Assembly (NCBI GenBank): GCA_946560015.1 | Contig: CAMNUC010000002.1 | Coordinates: 1-38,716 of the forward strand | Length of the DNA stretch: 38,716 nt | Direction: 5' to 3' | Origin: an uncultured Candidatus Saccharibacteria bacterium | Lineage (GTDB): Bacteria; Patescibacteriota; Saccharimonadia; Saccharimonadales; Saccharimonadaceae | Shown here: in pieces, positions 1 to 8,859 of the stretch | Layout: every line of letters begins with the position of its first letter | Numbering within the stretch: position 1 is the stretch's first letter | Position numbers and translations under genes: made by a program | Notes under the pieces: generated by a model | Database searches by the model: none | Seen by the model: only the letters and a program-made list of their open reading frames with translations | Told to the model about the DNA's origin: nothing

Positions 1-434
1 AGTGGTAAACCCTCGTGCCATTCAGGTGTATTTTGGGGGCGGAAGTTGCGGTATAGATAAGGGACTTTTTCTTTGGCGCATTGCTCGCGGTAGGCCTGAA
101 TCTGCTCGCTAGAAGTATCGTCGGCGTAGGCGCGACCAGCATCGATAAGTTTTTTAGCCCATTTGTGGTAGATAGCTTTGCGTTCGGACTGGAAGTAGGG
201 TTCGTTAGGGCCGCCAACAAGAGGACCCTCGTTCCATTGCAGGCCTAGCCAAGATAGGGTCTCTTCGATTAGTTCAGTAGCACCTTCCACATAACGGGCT
301 TGGTCGGTATCTTCAATGCGTAAGATTAGTACGCCATCATTTTGGCGCGCCAAAAGATAAGGATAAATCGCACTACGTACGTTGCCAATATGTATATAAC
401 CAGTCGGGCTGGGTGCAAAACGAGTTCTTACCAT
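1..434 (-). CDS. gltX: Glutamyl-tRNA synthetase, N-terminal part (3' end outside window)
   Basis: Reverse-strand reading from 434: MVRTRFAPSPTGYIHIGNVRSAIYPYLLARQNDGVLILRIEDTDQARYVEGA; class I signature (FAPSPTGxxHxGxxR) and RIEDTD. Confidence 0.93.
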   Translation of the reverse strand, partial: MVRTRFAPSPTGYIHIGNVRSAIYPYLLARQNDGVLILRIEDTDQARYVEGATELIEETLSWLGLQWNEGPLVGGPNEPYFQSERKAIYHKWAKKLIDAGRAYADDTSSEQIQAYREQCAKEKVPYLYRNFRPQNTPEWHEGLP

Positions 435-452
435 AGATATATTATACCACGG

Positions 453-2027
453 CTACATTGAGGTGACAATATTGCGGAGTTGTTTCTTAGTGAGAGTATT
501 GTTACTAGCATTTATTTTGTAGAGGACGCCACCATTAACCCAGGCAGCGTTAGCGCCAGAGATATAAATGGTGATTCCCTGTTCGTGGGTGGTAATGTAG
601 TTGGTTTGCCAAGTCGGCTCGACATAGTTGCGCAAGAGCGCGGTACTATCCCAAGAAGATTTCTCTTCGGTGAGGGTGAAAGTGGTCTTTTCTGGACCCT
701 TGAAGGTCATTGTAATCTTACCATCCTCGGAGCTAATGTCGCTGAGAGAATAATCACGAGGGATATAAGAAGGGTAGGATGCCTCAATGCCGGTTTGGAT
801 GGCGGCGACTTTGACAGATATATCAGGGATGCTTGAGCCAACAAAGTAGACAATACCAGCCACGCATAGGACTGCACAAAAGAAAGCTAGAACTAGACGT
901 TTTTTATTGCCGCGCTTCTTGGCGATGGGGCGGCGCGCGAGCTTTTCTTCTGGTTCGCCATCCATGGCAGCGACATTGCGAAGGGCTTTGCGAAGGGCGA
1001 TATCTTCGTCGGTGGCTACTGTCGAGCGAGTACGCGTGGTACGACGCATGGATGGAGTTGGCTTGGCGACGCCCTTGGTGCTGCGTGGAAGAGTCTTAGC
1101 GGTTCGAGAAGATGGTTTAATGGTGGCGCGCGTCGATGATTTTTTGGGTGGAGTTTTGGTTGTGGGTAGTGTTGTCGGAATGAGTTTAGAGTCAGCTTTG
1201 GATTGTTGAAGAGCTTTTTTCTGGACCTCTTCTTGAACTTTAGTGGATTTCATTGCGACGTCAACAAATTTGTCGATAGTATTGCTGAGTTCAAGCATTT
1301 CTGGGGTGGCAGAGTTGGCTTTGAGATTTTCAGCGAAAGCTTGGAGGGAGGTGACTTGTTCGGCGATTTCTTCTGGATTAGTAGCTGTACGAATGGCGGC
1401 GATAGCTTCAGAGGTAGCGCGAGCAATAGTGTCGATGGAGTTATCGGCGTTTTCTACCATTCCGATGCTTGCCGTCGCGTAATCTGCTGCGATATTCATA
1501 GCAAGATCTTGCGAATCGAACGGTGTTGGGTTAGATGTTGTGGCGAGGGTGGTTTCTTGCGCCATAGCCATTTGGTTAGACTCTGGTGTTGCAAAGAACT
1601 CAGTAGGCGTAGATGAAGCTATGACTGGAGTGTAATTATTAATTGTTGTTTCTTCGATGGTGGCTTCTTCTGGCACCATATTGGCGAGATCTATTGGTGA
1701 TGAATCGGTAGATTGGGTGCGATCAATGGTGCCAAGTTCGACGACGTTAGGGACAAAGGTCTGCATCTGCATCTGGGGTGAGGTAGTAGATGGCTCTGGT
1801 TCGACTTGAGCGGCAACGAGATCTGATGCGTGAACGCGTAGATTAACTAGACGTGAAGGTTGTGCATTAGCAGTGTTAATGGCGTGTGTTTGTGTAGAGC
1901 GGGCAGCCTCTTCGATAGCAAGATTGGTGGGCCGCACTACACTGCGACGATCGATGGTGTGAGAAGATTGTGTTAAGCGATGGGTGTTGGAGCTTGCTGC
2001 GCCAGAACCAAGTTGTATTGTAGCCAT
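453..2027 (-). CDS. Single-pass membrane protein: long Ser/Thr/Lys-rich cytoplasmic N-terminus, TM, about 110-aa extracytoplasmic domain (DUF4367-like)
   Basis: Complete ORF; basic KKRGNKKR followed by hydrophobic LVLAFFCAVLCVAGIVYFVG; C-terminal YPSYIPRDYSLSDISSEDGKITMTFKG; purine-rich RBS region upstream. Confidence 0.7.
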   Translation of the reverse strand: MATIQLGSGAASSNTHRLTQSSHTIDRRSVVRPTNLAIEEAARSTQTHAINTANAQPSRLVNLRVHASDLVAAQVEPEPSTTSPQMQMQTFVPNVVELGTIDRTQSTDSSPIDLANMVPEEATIEETTINNYTPVIASSTPTEFFATPESNQMAMAQETTLATTSNPTPFDSQDLAMNIAADYATASIGMVENADNSIDTIARATSEAIAAIRTATNPEEIAEQVTSLQAFAENLKANSATPEMLELSNTIDKFVDVAMKSTKVQEEVQKKALQQSKADSKLIPTTLPTTKTPPKKSSTRATIKPSSRTAKTLPRSTKGVAKPTPSMRRTTRTRSTVATDEDIALRKALRNVAAMDGEPEEKLARRPIAKKRGNKKRLVLAFFCAVLCVAGIVYFVGSSIPDISVKVAAIQTGIEASYPSYIPRDYSLSDISSEDGKITMTFKGPEKTTFTLTEEKSSWDSTALLRNYVEPTWQTNYITTHEQGITIYISGANAAWVNGGVLYKINASNNTLTKKQLRNIVTSM

Positions 2028-2152
2028 CCTTTAACTTAACTCCTCATCACGTTTATACTTAGTACTATTATAACGTTAATGACTACAAAAAAGCAAGAGC
2101 AAAATTTGTATTTTGGTCAAAGCTGGTTAAATTGTTATATAATATATGATGT

Positions 2153-3685
2153 ATGGATTTTGAAGAAAAACGTAAGCGTCAAACGATTCGGGTTATAGTT
2201 GCAGAGATTGGTATGGTGCTGGCGATTGTGGCGGTCGTAGTAGTTTCGACTTTGGCTGCGATGGGTTTTATGATTTCTGGTAACGGAGGGATTGAACAAT
2301 CTGGCTTAATGCAGCTACACACCTTGCCGACTGGCGCGAGCGTTAAGATTGATGGGAATACAATTTTTGCACGAACCAATCTAAGCCGGACCTTGTCGGC
2401 TGGCGAACATAATCTAGAAATTTACCGTGAAAATTATGATACTTGGCAAAAGGTTATCAAGATTAAATCGGGAGTATTAGTGCGAATCTATTATCCGCGA
2501 TTGTTTTTACAGAATCGAGTAACGGAGTCGGTGCGTAAGTTGTCAACAACACAAGATTTGGAGTTCTATGCGCCATCAGCTAATCGTAATTATATCTTGT
2601 ATGCATTAAATGATGCTCCAGAATGGCAGTTGCTTGATATTCGGGGAGATGAAGTCAAAGCAACGCCTCTGGATTTGTCGGGGATTTTGCCAGGCATGGT
2701 AGAGGAAGTGCCAGCCAAAAGAACTGCGCAAACCATCGAAACTCATACGTATCAGTTTCGGGGCAAAGTTGAGGACATCAAGTGGTCAGAAAATGAAGAG
2801 AGCGTGTTGGTAAAAGTTTCGTATGATGGTAAGACGGAGTGGGTATTAGTGCGACTTAAAGACCCTGTACGAAGTGTAAATTTGACAAAAACTTTTGGAC
2901 TGAGTAATACTGCAGAGTTACGTATGATTGATAATTCAGCTAATCAGCTATATCTTTTGGAGAACCGCCAACTAAAAAGGATTAATGCAAACGATGGAGT
3001 AATGTCACGTGTGCTGCTGGATAATGTGTTGAGCTTTGAAAGCTTTGATACAAGAGTAATTTATGTGGCCGAGGCGGCTAGCGATAAGAAACGCACAGTG
3101 GGGGTGTATCGTGATGATGAAAAATCTGGCACAGTATTAGCGGAAATCCCAGAAGACGAAAAAGTGCAAGTAGCTTTGTCGAGTTATTATGGTGATGATT
3201 ATATGGTATGGACAGTTGGTGCAAAAATGAGAATAATGTATGGTAGGATGCCATCATATGATGAAAATCGTGTGGGACTACCGGCGGATTTACAGCCGCT
3301 AGTGGAAGGCGATATTACTCTGAGTGAGGCTCCAGACCGATTGATGATAAGTCCTGGTAATGAGTTTGTAGTGGCGCAGAAAGGCGCTAAATTAATGGTG
3401 ACGGACTTGGAGATGGGTGACCTGTATGAGTATGAAGCGCCAAGTAGCAAGATAAATTGGTTTGATGCGAGCATGCTTTATACTGTAAAAGATCAACAGA
3501 TTGTAGTTTGGGATTTTGATGGAACGAATCGGCGGAATTTAGCGGAGAGCGCAAAAACTGTAGGTAACAAGAGTCCAGTAGTGGATGATAATCCAGTGGT
3601 GTTGGCAAATAATAATCGCTGGTTGTATTATTTAGTAACACAAGATGGGAATACATACTTAACACGCGAAAAAATACGCGAGTAA
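2153..3685 (+). CDS. PEGA domain membrane-anchored protein with probable beta-propeller-like C-terminal part
   Basis: N-terminal TM, then LHTLPTGASVKIDGNTIFARTNLSRTLSAGEHNLEIYRENYDTWQKVIKIKSG (PEGA pattern). Confidence 0.8.
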   Translation: MDFEEKRKRQTIRVIVAEIGMVLAIVAVVVVSTLAAMGFMISGNGGIEQSGLMQLHTLPTGASVKIDGNTIFARTNLSRTLSAGEHNLEIYRENYDTWQKVIKIKSGVLVRIYYPRLFLQNRVTESVRKLSTTQDLEFYAPSANRNYILYALNDAPEWQLLDIRGDEVKATPLDLSGILPGMVEEVPAKRTAQTIETHTYQFRGKVEDIKWSENEESVLVKVSYDGKTEWVLVRLKDPVRSVNLTKTFGLSNTAELRMIDNSANQLYLLENRQLKRINANDGVMSRVLLDNVLSFESFDTRVIYVAEAASDKKRTVGVYRDDEKSGTVLAEIPEDEKVQVALSSYYGDDYMVWTVGAKMRIMYGRMPSYDENRVGLPADLQPLVEGDITLSEAPDRLMISPGNEFVVAQKGAKLMVTDLEMGDLYEYEAPSSKINWFDASMLYTVKDQQIVVWDFDGTNRRNLAESAKTVGNKSPVVDDNPVVLANNNRWLYYLVTQDGNTYLTREKIRE

Positions 3686-3788
3686 GATTTGTAAACACGT
3701 AGGCATGTTTTGTGCGTGCGTGAGCATGTTTTGTGAACTTGCTGGTATGTTTTAAAAACGTGCGAGTATGTTTTTAGCTGCCGAAGAT
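3684..3788. repeat. Imperfect 21-bp tandem repeat array (3 clear units at 3705, 3726, 3747; degenerate edge units at 3684 and 3768)
   Basis: ATGTTTT cores at 3705, 3726, 3747, 3768: spacing exactly 21 bp. Confidence 0.8.
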
Positions 3789-5015
3789 ACCATTCCAAAG
3801 GTTTTCGAAGAAGGAAGGTTCGTTGGCGGGCATTTCGGAGTCGGATGGGGTGACTGGATTGGTAATTCCCTCGTCTGGTATGCCTTCTCCTTCGTTGTAA
3901 TCAAACTCAGGACTGATTTGCTCGCCGGTAATTAATAGGCGATAGCGTGAAGTACCAAGTGGGGTGCATGTAATGAGTGTGATGACTGGCTTTTGAGTGG
4001 GATAAATAAGTGCGGCTACGTCGCTTGGTTCGACGACTTCGCTTTTGGTCATGCGGTAGGTATAGCGAACTGAATTGTAATTGACGTAGATGAGGTCGCC
4101 TTCGGAAAGGCGCTCGAGTCCAGAGAAGATAAACTTATAAGGGTTGCTGCTATAAATATCACCAGCAGAATGCCCAGAGATGACGAGGTTGCCGACTTGT
4201 CCGGGTAGAGCGTTGGCACCCGGTATGGAGAACTGAGCGACGCCGTGGTTCATGGCTTCCATGACATCGTTGGTGAAGATGTTGAAGGCTACTGGTACGT
4301 CGATATTGAGTTTGGGGATGATTAGGCGTGGTTCGGGAGATACAGCTTGTGTAATGCTAGGGTCGACGGCTTCTATGCTAGTATTAACGTCGCCTGTATC
4401 GGGAGAAACATAGGCCATGATGGGGGCGAAGATGAGGCGGTTATACTGTAGGAAAAGGAAGACGCCAACCGTGAGCAAGCCCATAACTAAAGGAAGTAGG
4501 CGGCGAGTGCGACGTTTTTTCTGAACGTTGCCCGTGGCGACGCGCTCGCTTTTGAGCTTCTCGGTAGCAAGATAGTTTTGTGCGGCCTTGGAATAGTAAT
4601 CATTGTAGTAATTTTGGTAGTAGTTTTGCCAGGCAGAGTGGTATTGTTTCCACTCATCGTTGATGATGGTTTGGTTGATGGGGGCGTTTTTAAGGGCGCT
4701 AGCAGCATCGGCACTGGGGATGTGGGTTGATGTTTGAGAAGTATTATAATGATTGATTTGCTCGTAATCATTGCCGGCGATGGACGAGTCGTCATCGTCG
4801 AGTAAGGCATAACTGTCGTAGTCGCTGGTGGGGATGGGTGGAGTGATGTATTCGTTGCCGTTACTAGTGCGGGTGAATTGATCTTGGTTGCTGGTGGGAT
4901 TTTGCTTGAGACTTTCTAGGGTTGAAGAATAGACCGCAAGCACTTTTCTGCGGGCGGCTTCGGCGGCTGATTCGCGCTGTGGTGAAAAGGAAGACCCACC
5001 GTCATTCGTATCCAT
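3774..5015 (-). CDS. Sortase family protein with long cytoplasmic N-terminus
   Basis: VISGHSAG (His), TLITCTP (Cys), SRYRLLITG (Arg); start taken at MDTNDGG because upstream part of the ORF is antisense to tRNA-Leu; TATAAT 7 nt before ATG. Confidence 0.9.
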   Translation of the reverse strand: MDTNDGGSSFSPQRESAAEAARRKVLAVYSSTLESLKQNPTSNQDQFTRTSNGNEYITPPIPTSDYDSYALLDDDDSSIAGNDYEQINHYNTSQTSTHIPSADAASALKNAPINQTIINDEWKQYHSAWQNYYQNYYNDYYSKAAQNYLATEKLKSERVATGNVQKKRRTRRLLPLVMGLLTVGVFLFLQYNRLIFAPIMAYVSPDTGDVNTSIEAVDPSITQAVSPEPRLIIPKLNIDVPVAFNIFTNDVMEAMNHGVAQFSIPGANALPGQVGNLVISGHSAGDIYSSNPYKFIFSGLERLSEGDLIYVNYNSVRYTYRMTKSEVVEPSDVAALIYPTQKPVITLITCTPLGTSRYRLLITGEQISPEFDYNEGEGIPDEGITNPVTPSDSEMPANEPSFFENLWNGIFGS

Positions 5016-5134
5016 ATTTATTATTATAACATAAAGGTGTCGAAAAGCGTGGAGTTTTGTGATATTTTTATCTTCCCTAAAGTAATGTTTTGTGGTACAA
5101 TTGTGCGTAGAAAAGTAGATTTCAGTGTAATTAT

Positions 5135-5221
5135 GGGCGAGTGGCGGAACTGGTAGACGCGCTAGACTCAAAATCTGGTTCTCGCAAGAGAGTAAGGGTT
5201 CAAGTCCCTTCCCGCCCACCA
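5135..5221 (+). tRNA. tRNA-Leu (anticodon CAA), CCA encoded
   Basis: GGGCGAG acceptor / CCCGCCC-A-CCA (one A-C mismatch), D-arm GGCGGAACTGGTAGACGC, anticodon arm CTAGA-CTCAAAA-TCTGG, long variable arm TCTC-GCAA-GAGA, T-arm AAGGG-TTCAAGT-CCCTT. Confidence 0.93.
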
Positions 5222-5323
5222 TGCTGTGCCAGGTGTTATTGCCTTGGCATTTTTCTTGCTCAGAGAACGTTGTCTAGGTATATTTGGCTGTGGTTATTGG
5301 TGGCATGGTATAATTGGGTAGAT

Positions 5324-5893
5324 ATGAAGAAGAAAATTGTTTTAGGGGTTATATTGGTGGTGTTGGTAGTGGCAGCGTGTTTGAGCGTTGGTGTAATGCT
5401 GAATTGGCGTAATAACACCAATAGTGCTATGCAGGATGATGTAGCTTCACGGAATGATGCAGAAGATTTTGCGTCCGGTGGCGGAGTGGTGGCAGAAGAT
5501 AATACTACAGGTGAGAATGCTGGTAGTGCGAATATTGAGGTGAAAGATTTAGCAGAGATCGCTAAGGAGGATGGTAAGGTAAATATTTACTTCTTTTGGG
5601 GCGATGGATGTGCGCATTGCGCGGCAGCATTTAAGTTCTTTGCGAGTATTCGGGAGGAGTATGGTAAGTATTATAATTTATATACTTTTGAGACGTGGTT
5701 TAACGATGAGAATGCAAAACTCGCGAAAGTTTTTGCGGAGAAAATGGGGGATACAGTGAAAGGGGTGCCATATATAATTATTGGTGAGAAGTCTTTCATT
5801 GGATTTGGCGCACAGGACAGCGACAAGCTTGTGCAGGCGATTGAAGAGCAACGTGGTGGTGAGTTTGACGTCTATTGGGATAGGGTGAGATAA
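5324..5893 (+). CDS. Membrane-anchored thioredoxin-fold protein
   Basis: Start at MKKKIVLGVILVVLVVAACLSVG; NIYFFWGDGCAHCAAAFKFF (CxxC) and cis-Pro-type GVPYIIIGEKSFIGF; longer ORF from 5141 is tRNA read-through. Confidence 0.8.
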   Translation: MKKKIVLGVILVVLVVAACLSVGVMLNWRNNTNSAMQDDVASRNDAEDFASGGGVVAEDNTTGENAGSANIEVKDLAEIAKEDGKVNIYFFWGDGCAHCAAAFKFFASIREEYGKYYNLYTFETWFNDENAKLAKVFAEKMGDTVKGVPYIIIGEKSFIGFGAQDSDKLVQAIEEQRGGEFDVYWDRVR

Positions 5894-5949
5894 ATTACTG
5901 AATATCCTTTAGGTATAGTGCCACATCGGCGTAAATGATCGTAGGTGAA

Positions 5950-6195
5950 CTATTGCCAGAGCCAGACACATATATGGACAACAACGTCAGCAACCATAGC
6001 TAGTGCAAGAACGATCATGATGATGCCGAAAAAGATTTCGCAGTTGCGGCAGTTTGATTTATTAGACTTGGCGGTTTTGGTAGTTGTGGTTGCCTTGTAT
6101 CGTTTAGATTTGGTGCTGACGCTGGTGGACTTAGCGGTTGGTTTCTTGGAAGGTTTGGTTTTGGTGGTTTTTGTCTTTTTCGCAGTTGTTGGCAT
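5950..6195 (-). CDS. Small Lys/Thr-rich protein with C-terminal transmembrane helix
   Basis: MPTTAKKTKTTKTKPSKKPTAKSTSVSTKSKRYKATTTTKTAKSNKSNCRNCEIFFGIIMIVLALAMVADVVVHICVWLWQ; AAAGGA-like RBS. Confidence 0.65.
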   Translation of the reverse strand: MPTTAKKTKTTKTKPSKKPTAKSTSVSTKSKRYKATTTTKTAKSNKSNCRNCEIFFGIIMIVLALAMVADVVVHICVWLWQ

Positions 6196-6293
6196 AGAAA
6201 TTCCTTTTTTAGAATTAAATACTTATGCTTATTATAACATATATGAGTGAGAAGTGGGTGACAGAATGTTATAATATTAAGAAAGGAGAAGAT

Positions 6294-6929
6294 ATGCAGA
6301 TTACAAAATTAGAGCATTCAGGAATGATTGTAGAAAAAGATGGGAAGAAGTTGGTGTTTGACCCAGTAGAGTTTGCGGAGACTTTGCCAGAGCTGCATGA
6401 TGTGGCAACAGTTATTATTACGCATATCCATGCGGACCATTTGCAGACAGAGAAGATTAACGAGATCTTAGACTTGAATCCAAATGCAAAAGTAATTGCG
6501 CCAGAAGATGTTGCAGAGGTTTTGCCAAACGCGATCTTGGTGGCGGGAGGCGATGAAATGAATGTCGAAGGGTTTGATTTGAAGTTTTTTGGTAAAGATC
6601 ACGCATCAGTGCTGGCGGGTAAAGTTCCTTGTGACAATATTGGCGTGGTGGTGGATGATAAATTGATGAACCCAGGTGATTCGTTTGACCTACTAGACTT
6701 AAATGGTGCGGTAGAAGTGCTATTAGTACCAGAAGTAGCACCATGGACGAAAATCTCGGAGACGATTGAATTTATGAAAATTGCAAAGCCGAAGGTTGTG
6801 ATACCGGTGCATGATGGTTTGCTGTCGAAAATGGGCAAAGGCGTTTATGATAATCTATTGCGTGGTGCATGTACAGAAATAGGGGCAGAATTTGCTCCGC
6901 TTGGCGTGGGCGAAAGCATGGATATTTAA
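6294..6929 (+). CDS. MBL-fold metal-dependent hydrolase (UlaG-like)
   Basis: THIHADHLQ metal motif, IPVHDGLLSK; AAAGGAGAAGAT RBS before ATG at 6294. Confidence 0.85.
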   Translation: MQITKLEHSGMIVEKDGKKLVFDPVEFAETLPELHDVATVIITHIHADHLQTEKINEILDLNPNAKVIAPEDVAEVLPNAILVAGGDEMNVEGFDLKFFGKDHASVLAGKVPCDNIGVVVDDKLMNPGDSFDLLDLNGAVEVLLVPEVAPWTKISETIEFMKIAKPKVVIPVHDGLLSKMGKGVYDNLLRGACTEIGAEFAPLGVGESMDI

Positions 6930-6946
6930 TTAGAGCAGAGTCTTGT

Positions 6947-7228
6947 CTAGGATATATCTGTGGTGTTGTAGTCGTCGAGGTTGGGGATGATCTCGGGATC
7001 TTGATATTCGTTCTCGGACTCGACGTTTTTGAGGATGTCTTTGTGCCCAGTGAGGGTGGCATAGGGCGCGAACTGGGCGGCACGAAGATCGCGGCTCATA
7101 GGTTTGTGGTTTCTAGCGGTGGGGCGAGGTAGGTGGATAATGTCATCATATTTGCCAGTGGGTAAGCTATGAGCGGAACGGTGTTTGGGCACATTGTTAG
7201 CCCGGTTGCCTGAATGTGACTGATTCAT
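6947..7228 (-). CDS. YolD-like family protein
   Basis: YDDIIHLPRPTARNHKPMSRDLRAAQFAPYATLTGHKD matches the YolD-like signature; ATGA overlap with upstream Y-family polymerase. Confidence 0.8.
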   Translation of the reverse strand: MNQSHSGNRANNVPKHRSAHSLPTGKYDDIIHLPRPTARNHKPMSRDLRAAQFAPYATLTGHKDILKNVESENEYQDPEIIPNLDDYNTTDIS

Positions 7229-8709
7229 GCGCGGTGTCCTCCAATTTGTTGGCGGCGAGTAATGCCAGTGGCGCCAGCTTCGAAATTAGTACCACGAAGA
7301 ATAGCATTATTGCCGTAGCGTTTGCGGATTTTGATGACAGCTTTTTGGAGGCTTTTCTCGCTTTGAAGCTGAGCGAGTTGATGAGCTTTTTGAGTCTCTA
7401 AGAGCGCATAATTAGTAAAGAGGTTTGCCTGGATAAGCTCGGGTTGGGATGAGATTTCCTGATATATATCTTCGTCGATGAGATCGTTGGCGCAGACGGT
7501 GACCTTGCGGGCGGTGAAAGTTGGGTTAAATTCCCTGTCGAAGATTTTGAGGAAGCCGTCGATGAGGAGTTTGGTAGAAGAAGTTTTGAGCGGGAGACGA
7601 TGGGTGCCATGGGCAGGTTTAGGTACGGTACGACCATAATGATCAACAACGGAGCTTGTGGCGGGGTTCTCATGGTCGTAATCGATATGGAGTACAAGGT
7701 GGTCGGTAACGAGGCTCTTATCGACAAGCTGTAGAGATAAAGCTTCGGCCATTTCTTGAACGATGATACGGGCTTTGGTGGCATTGTATGGTGAGCTAAG
7801 GACTTGCCCAGAGCTGAGGCTTTTGGATTCGGGAACGTGAGATTTGATGTCCTTGAGCTCGGTGGGCTCGTAGCCCCAAGCGTGATCGATGAGGAGCTCG
7901 GCGTTGACGCCAAAAAGTTGGTACAAAAGTTCGATATTAGTAAGCGAACAGCGTGCAACGTCACCCATAGTATACATACCGCGACTCTTAAGGCGCTTTT
8001 TGTAGCCACGCCCCACGCGCCAAATATCAGTGATGGGTTGATGTCCCCAAAGTTGTTCACGAAAACTGATCGCGTCGAGGCTGGCGATGCGAACGCCAGC
8101 AGAGTTTGGTTCGGCATGTTTGGCAAGTACATCCATGGCGACTTTGGCGAGGAAGAGATTAGTACCGATTCCGGCGGTGGCGGTAATGCCGGTCTGTTGA
8201 TAAACTGATGTGACAATGTTGGTAACGAATTCTTCGGGAGTGAGGTGGGAGGTTTTGAGGTAACTACTAATATCGCAGAATACTTCATCAATGGAATAAG
8301 CGAAAATGTCTTCGGGCGCGACATGTTGGAGGTAGATTTGATAGATCTTGGCGCTATAGTCGAGGTAGTATTGCATGCGGGGAGTGGCGACAAGATAATC
8401 AAGCTCAAGGTTGGGATTGTTTTGAAGCTCGGGATTGTGATAGCTTTTACCAAGGAAGGTTTGTAAAGGTGCGCGGAGTTTTCTTTCGGCATTGATTTGG
8501 CGGACTTTGGAGATGACTTCAAAAAGGCGAGCACGACCAGGCAGCCCATAACTTTTGAGCGCAGGAGAAATAGCGAGACAAATGGTTTTGTCAGTGCGTG
8601 ATTTGTCGGCGACGACAAGATTAGTAGTAAGCGGGTCTAAGCCGCGCTCAGCACATTCAACAGAAGCGTAAAAGGACTTGAGATCGATAGCGGCGTAGAA
8701 TTTTCCCAT
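7225..8709 (-). CDS. Y-family DNA polymerase (UmuC/DinB/UvrX-like)
   Basis: FYAAIDLKSFYASVECAERGLDPL, FAYSIDEVFCDIS, ITATAGIGTNLFLAKVAMD, DIWRVGRGYKKRLKSRGMYTMGDVA. Confidence 0.92.
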   Translation of the reverse strand: MGKFYAAIDLKSFYASVECAERGLDPLTTNLVVADKSRTDKTICLAISPALKSYGLPGRARLFEVISKVRQINAERKLRAPLQTFLGKSYHNPELQNNPNLELDYLVATPRMQYYLDYSAKIYQIYLQHVAPEDIFAYSIDEVFCDISSYLKTSHLTPEEFVTNIVTSVYQQTGITATAGIGTNLFLAKVAMDVLAKHAEPNSAGVRIASLDAISFREQLWGHQPITDIWRVGRGYKKRLKSRGMYTMGDVARCSLTNIELLYQLFGVNAELLIDHAWGYEPTELKDIKSHVPESKSLSSGQVLSSPYNATKARIIVQEMAEALSLQLVDKSLVTDHLVLHIDYDHENPATSSVVDHYGRTVPKPAHGTHRLPLKTSSTKLLIDGFLKIFDREFNPTFTARKVTVCANDLIDEDIYQEISSQPELIQANLFTNYALLETQKAHQLAQLQSEKSLQKAVIKIRKRYGNNAILRGTNFEAGATGITRRQQIGGHRA

Positions 8710-8738
8710 GGCTTAGTACAATTATATACGATGTGAGT

Positions 8739-8859
8739 ATGTTTTTGAAACTTGTTAGTATGTTTTGGAAACACGCGAGCATGTTTGTCTGGCACGGAAG
8801 TATGTTTTGTAAATGTGTGGGTATGCTTGTTGGGTGTGGAGGTATGATAAAATGAAGCT
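8739..8859. repeat. Imperfect 21-bp tandem repeat array, 6 units, running into the promoter of the Nudix gene
   Basis: ATG(T/C/A) cores at 8739, 8760, 8781, 8802, 8823, 8844: spacing exactly 21 bp throughout; same ATGTTTT...RGY unit as at 3.7 kb. Confidence 0.85.

Noticed and set aside
5015-5222. N-terminal extension MVGGKGLEPLLSCENQILSLARLPVPPLAHN of the sortase ORF
   Set aside because: It is the antisense translation of tRNA-Leu(CAA), a well-known spurious ORF pattern.
5141-5323. ORF start MAELVDALDSKSGSRKRVRVQVPSRPPC
   Set aside because: Sense translation of the tRNA gene; the real start is MKKKIVLG at 5324.
7398-8618. 406-aa minus-strand ORF overlapping the Y-family polymerase
   Set aside because: Alternative-frame shadow ORF with S/P/L-biased composition; the 7225-8709 frame has clear polymerase motifs.
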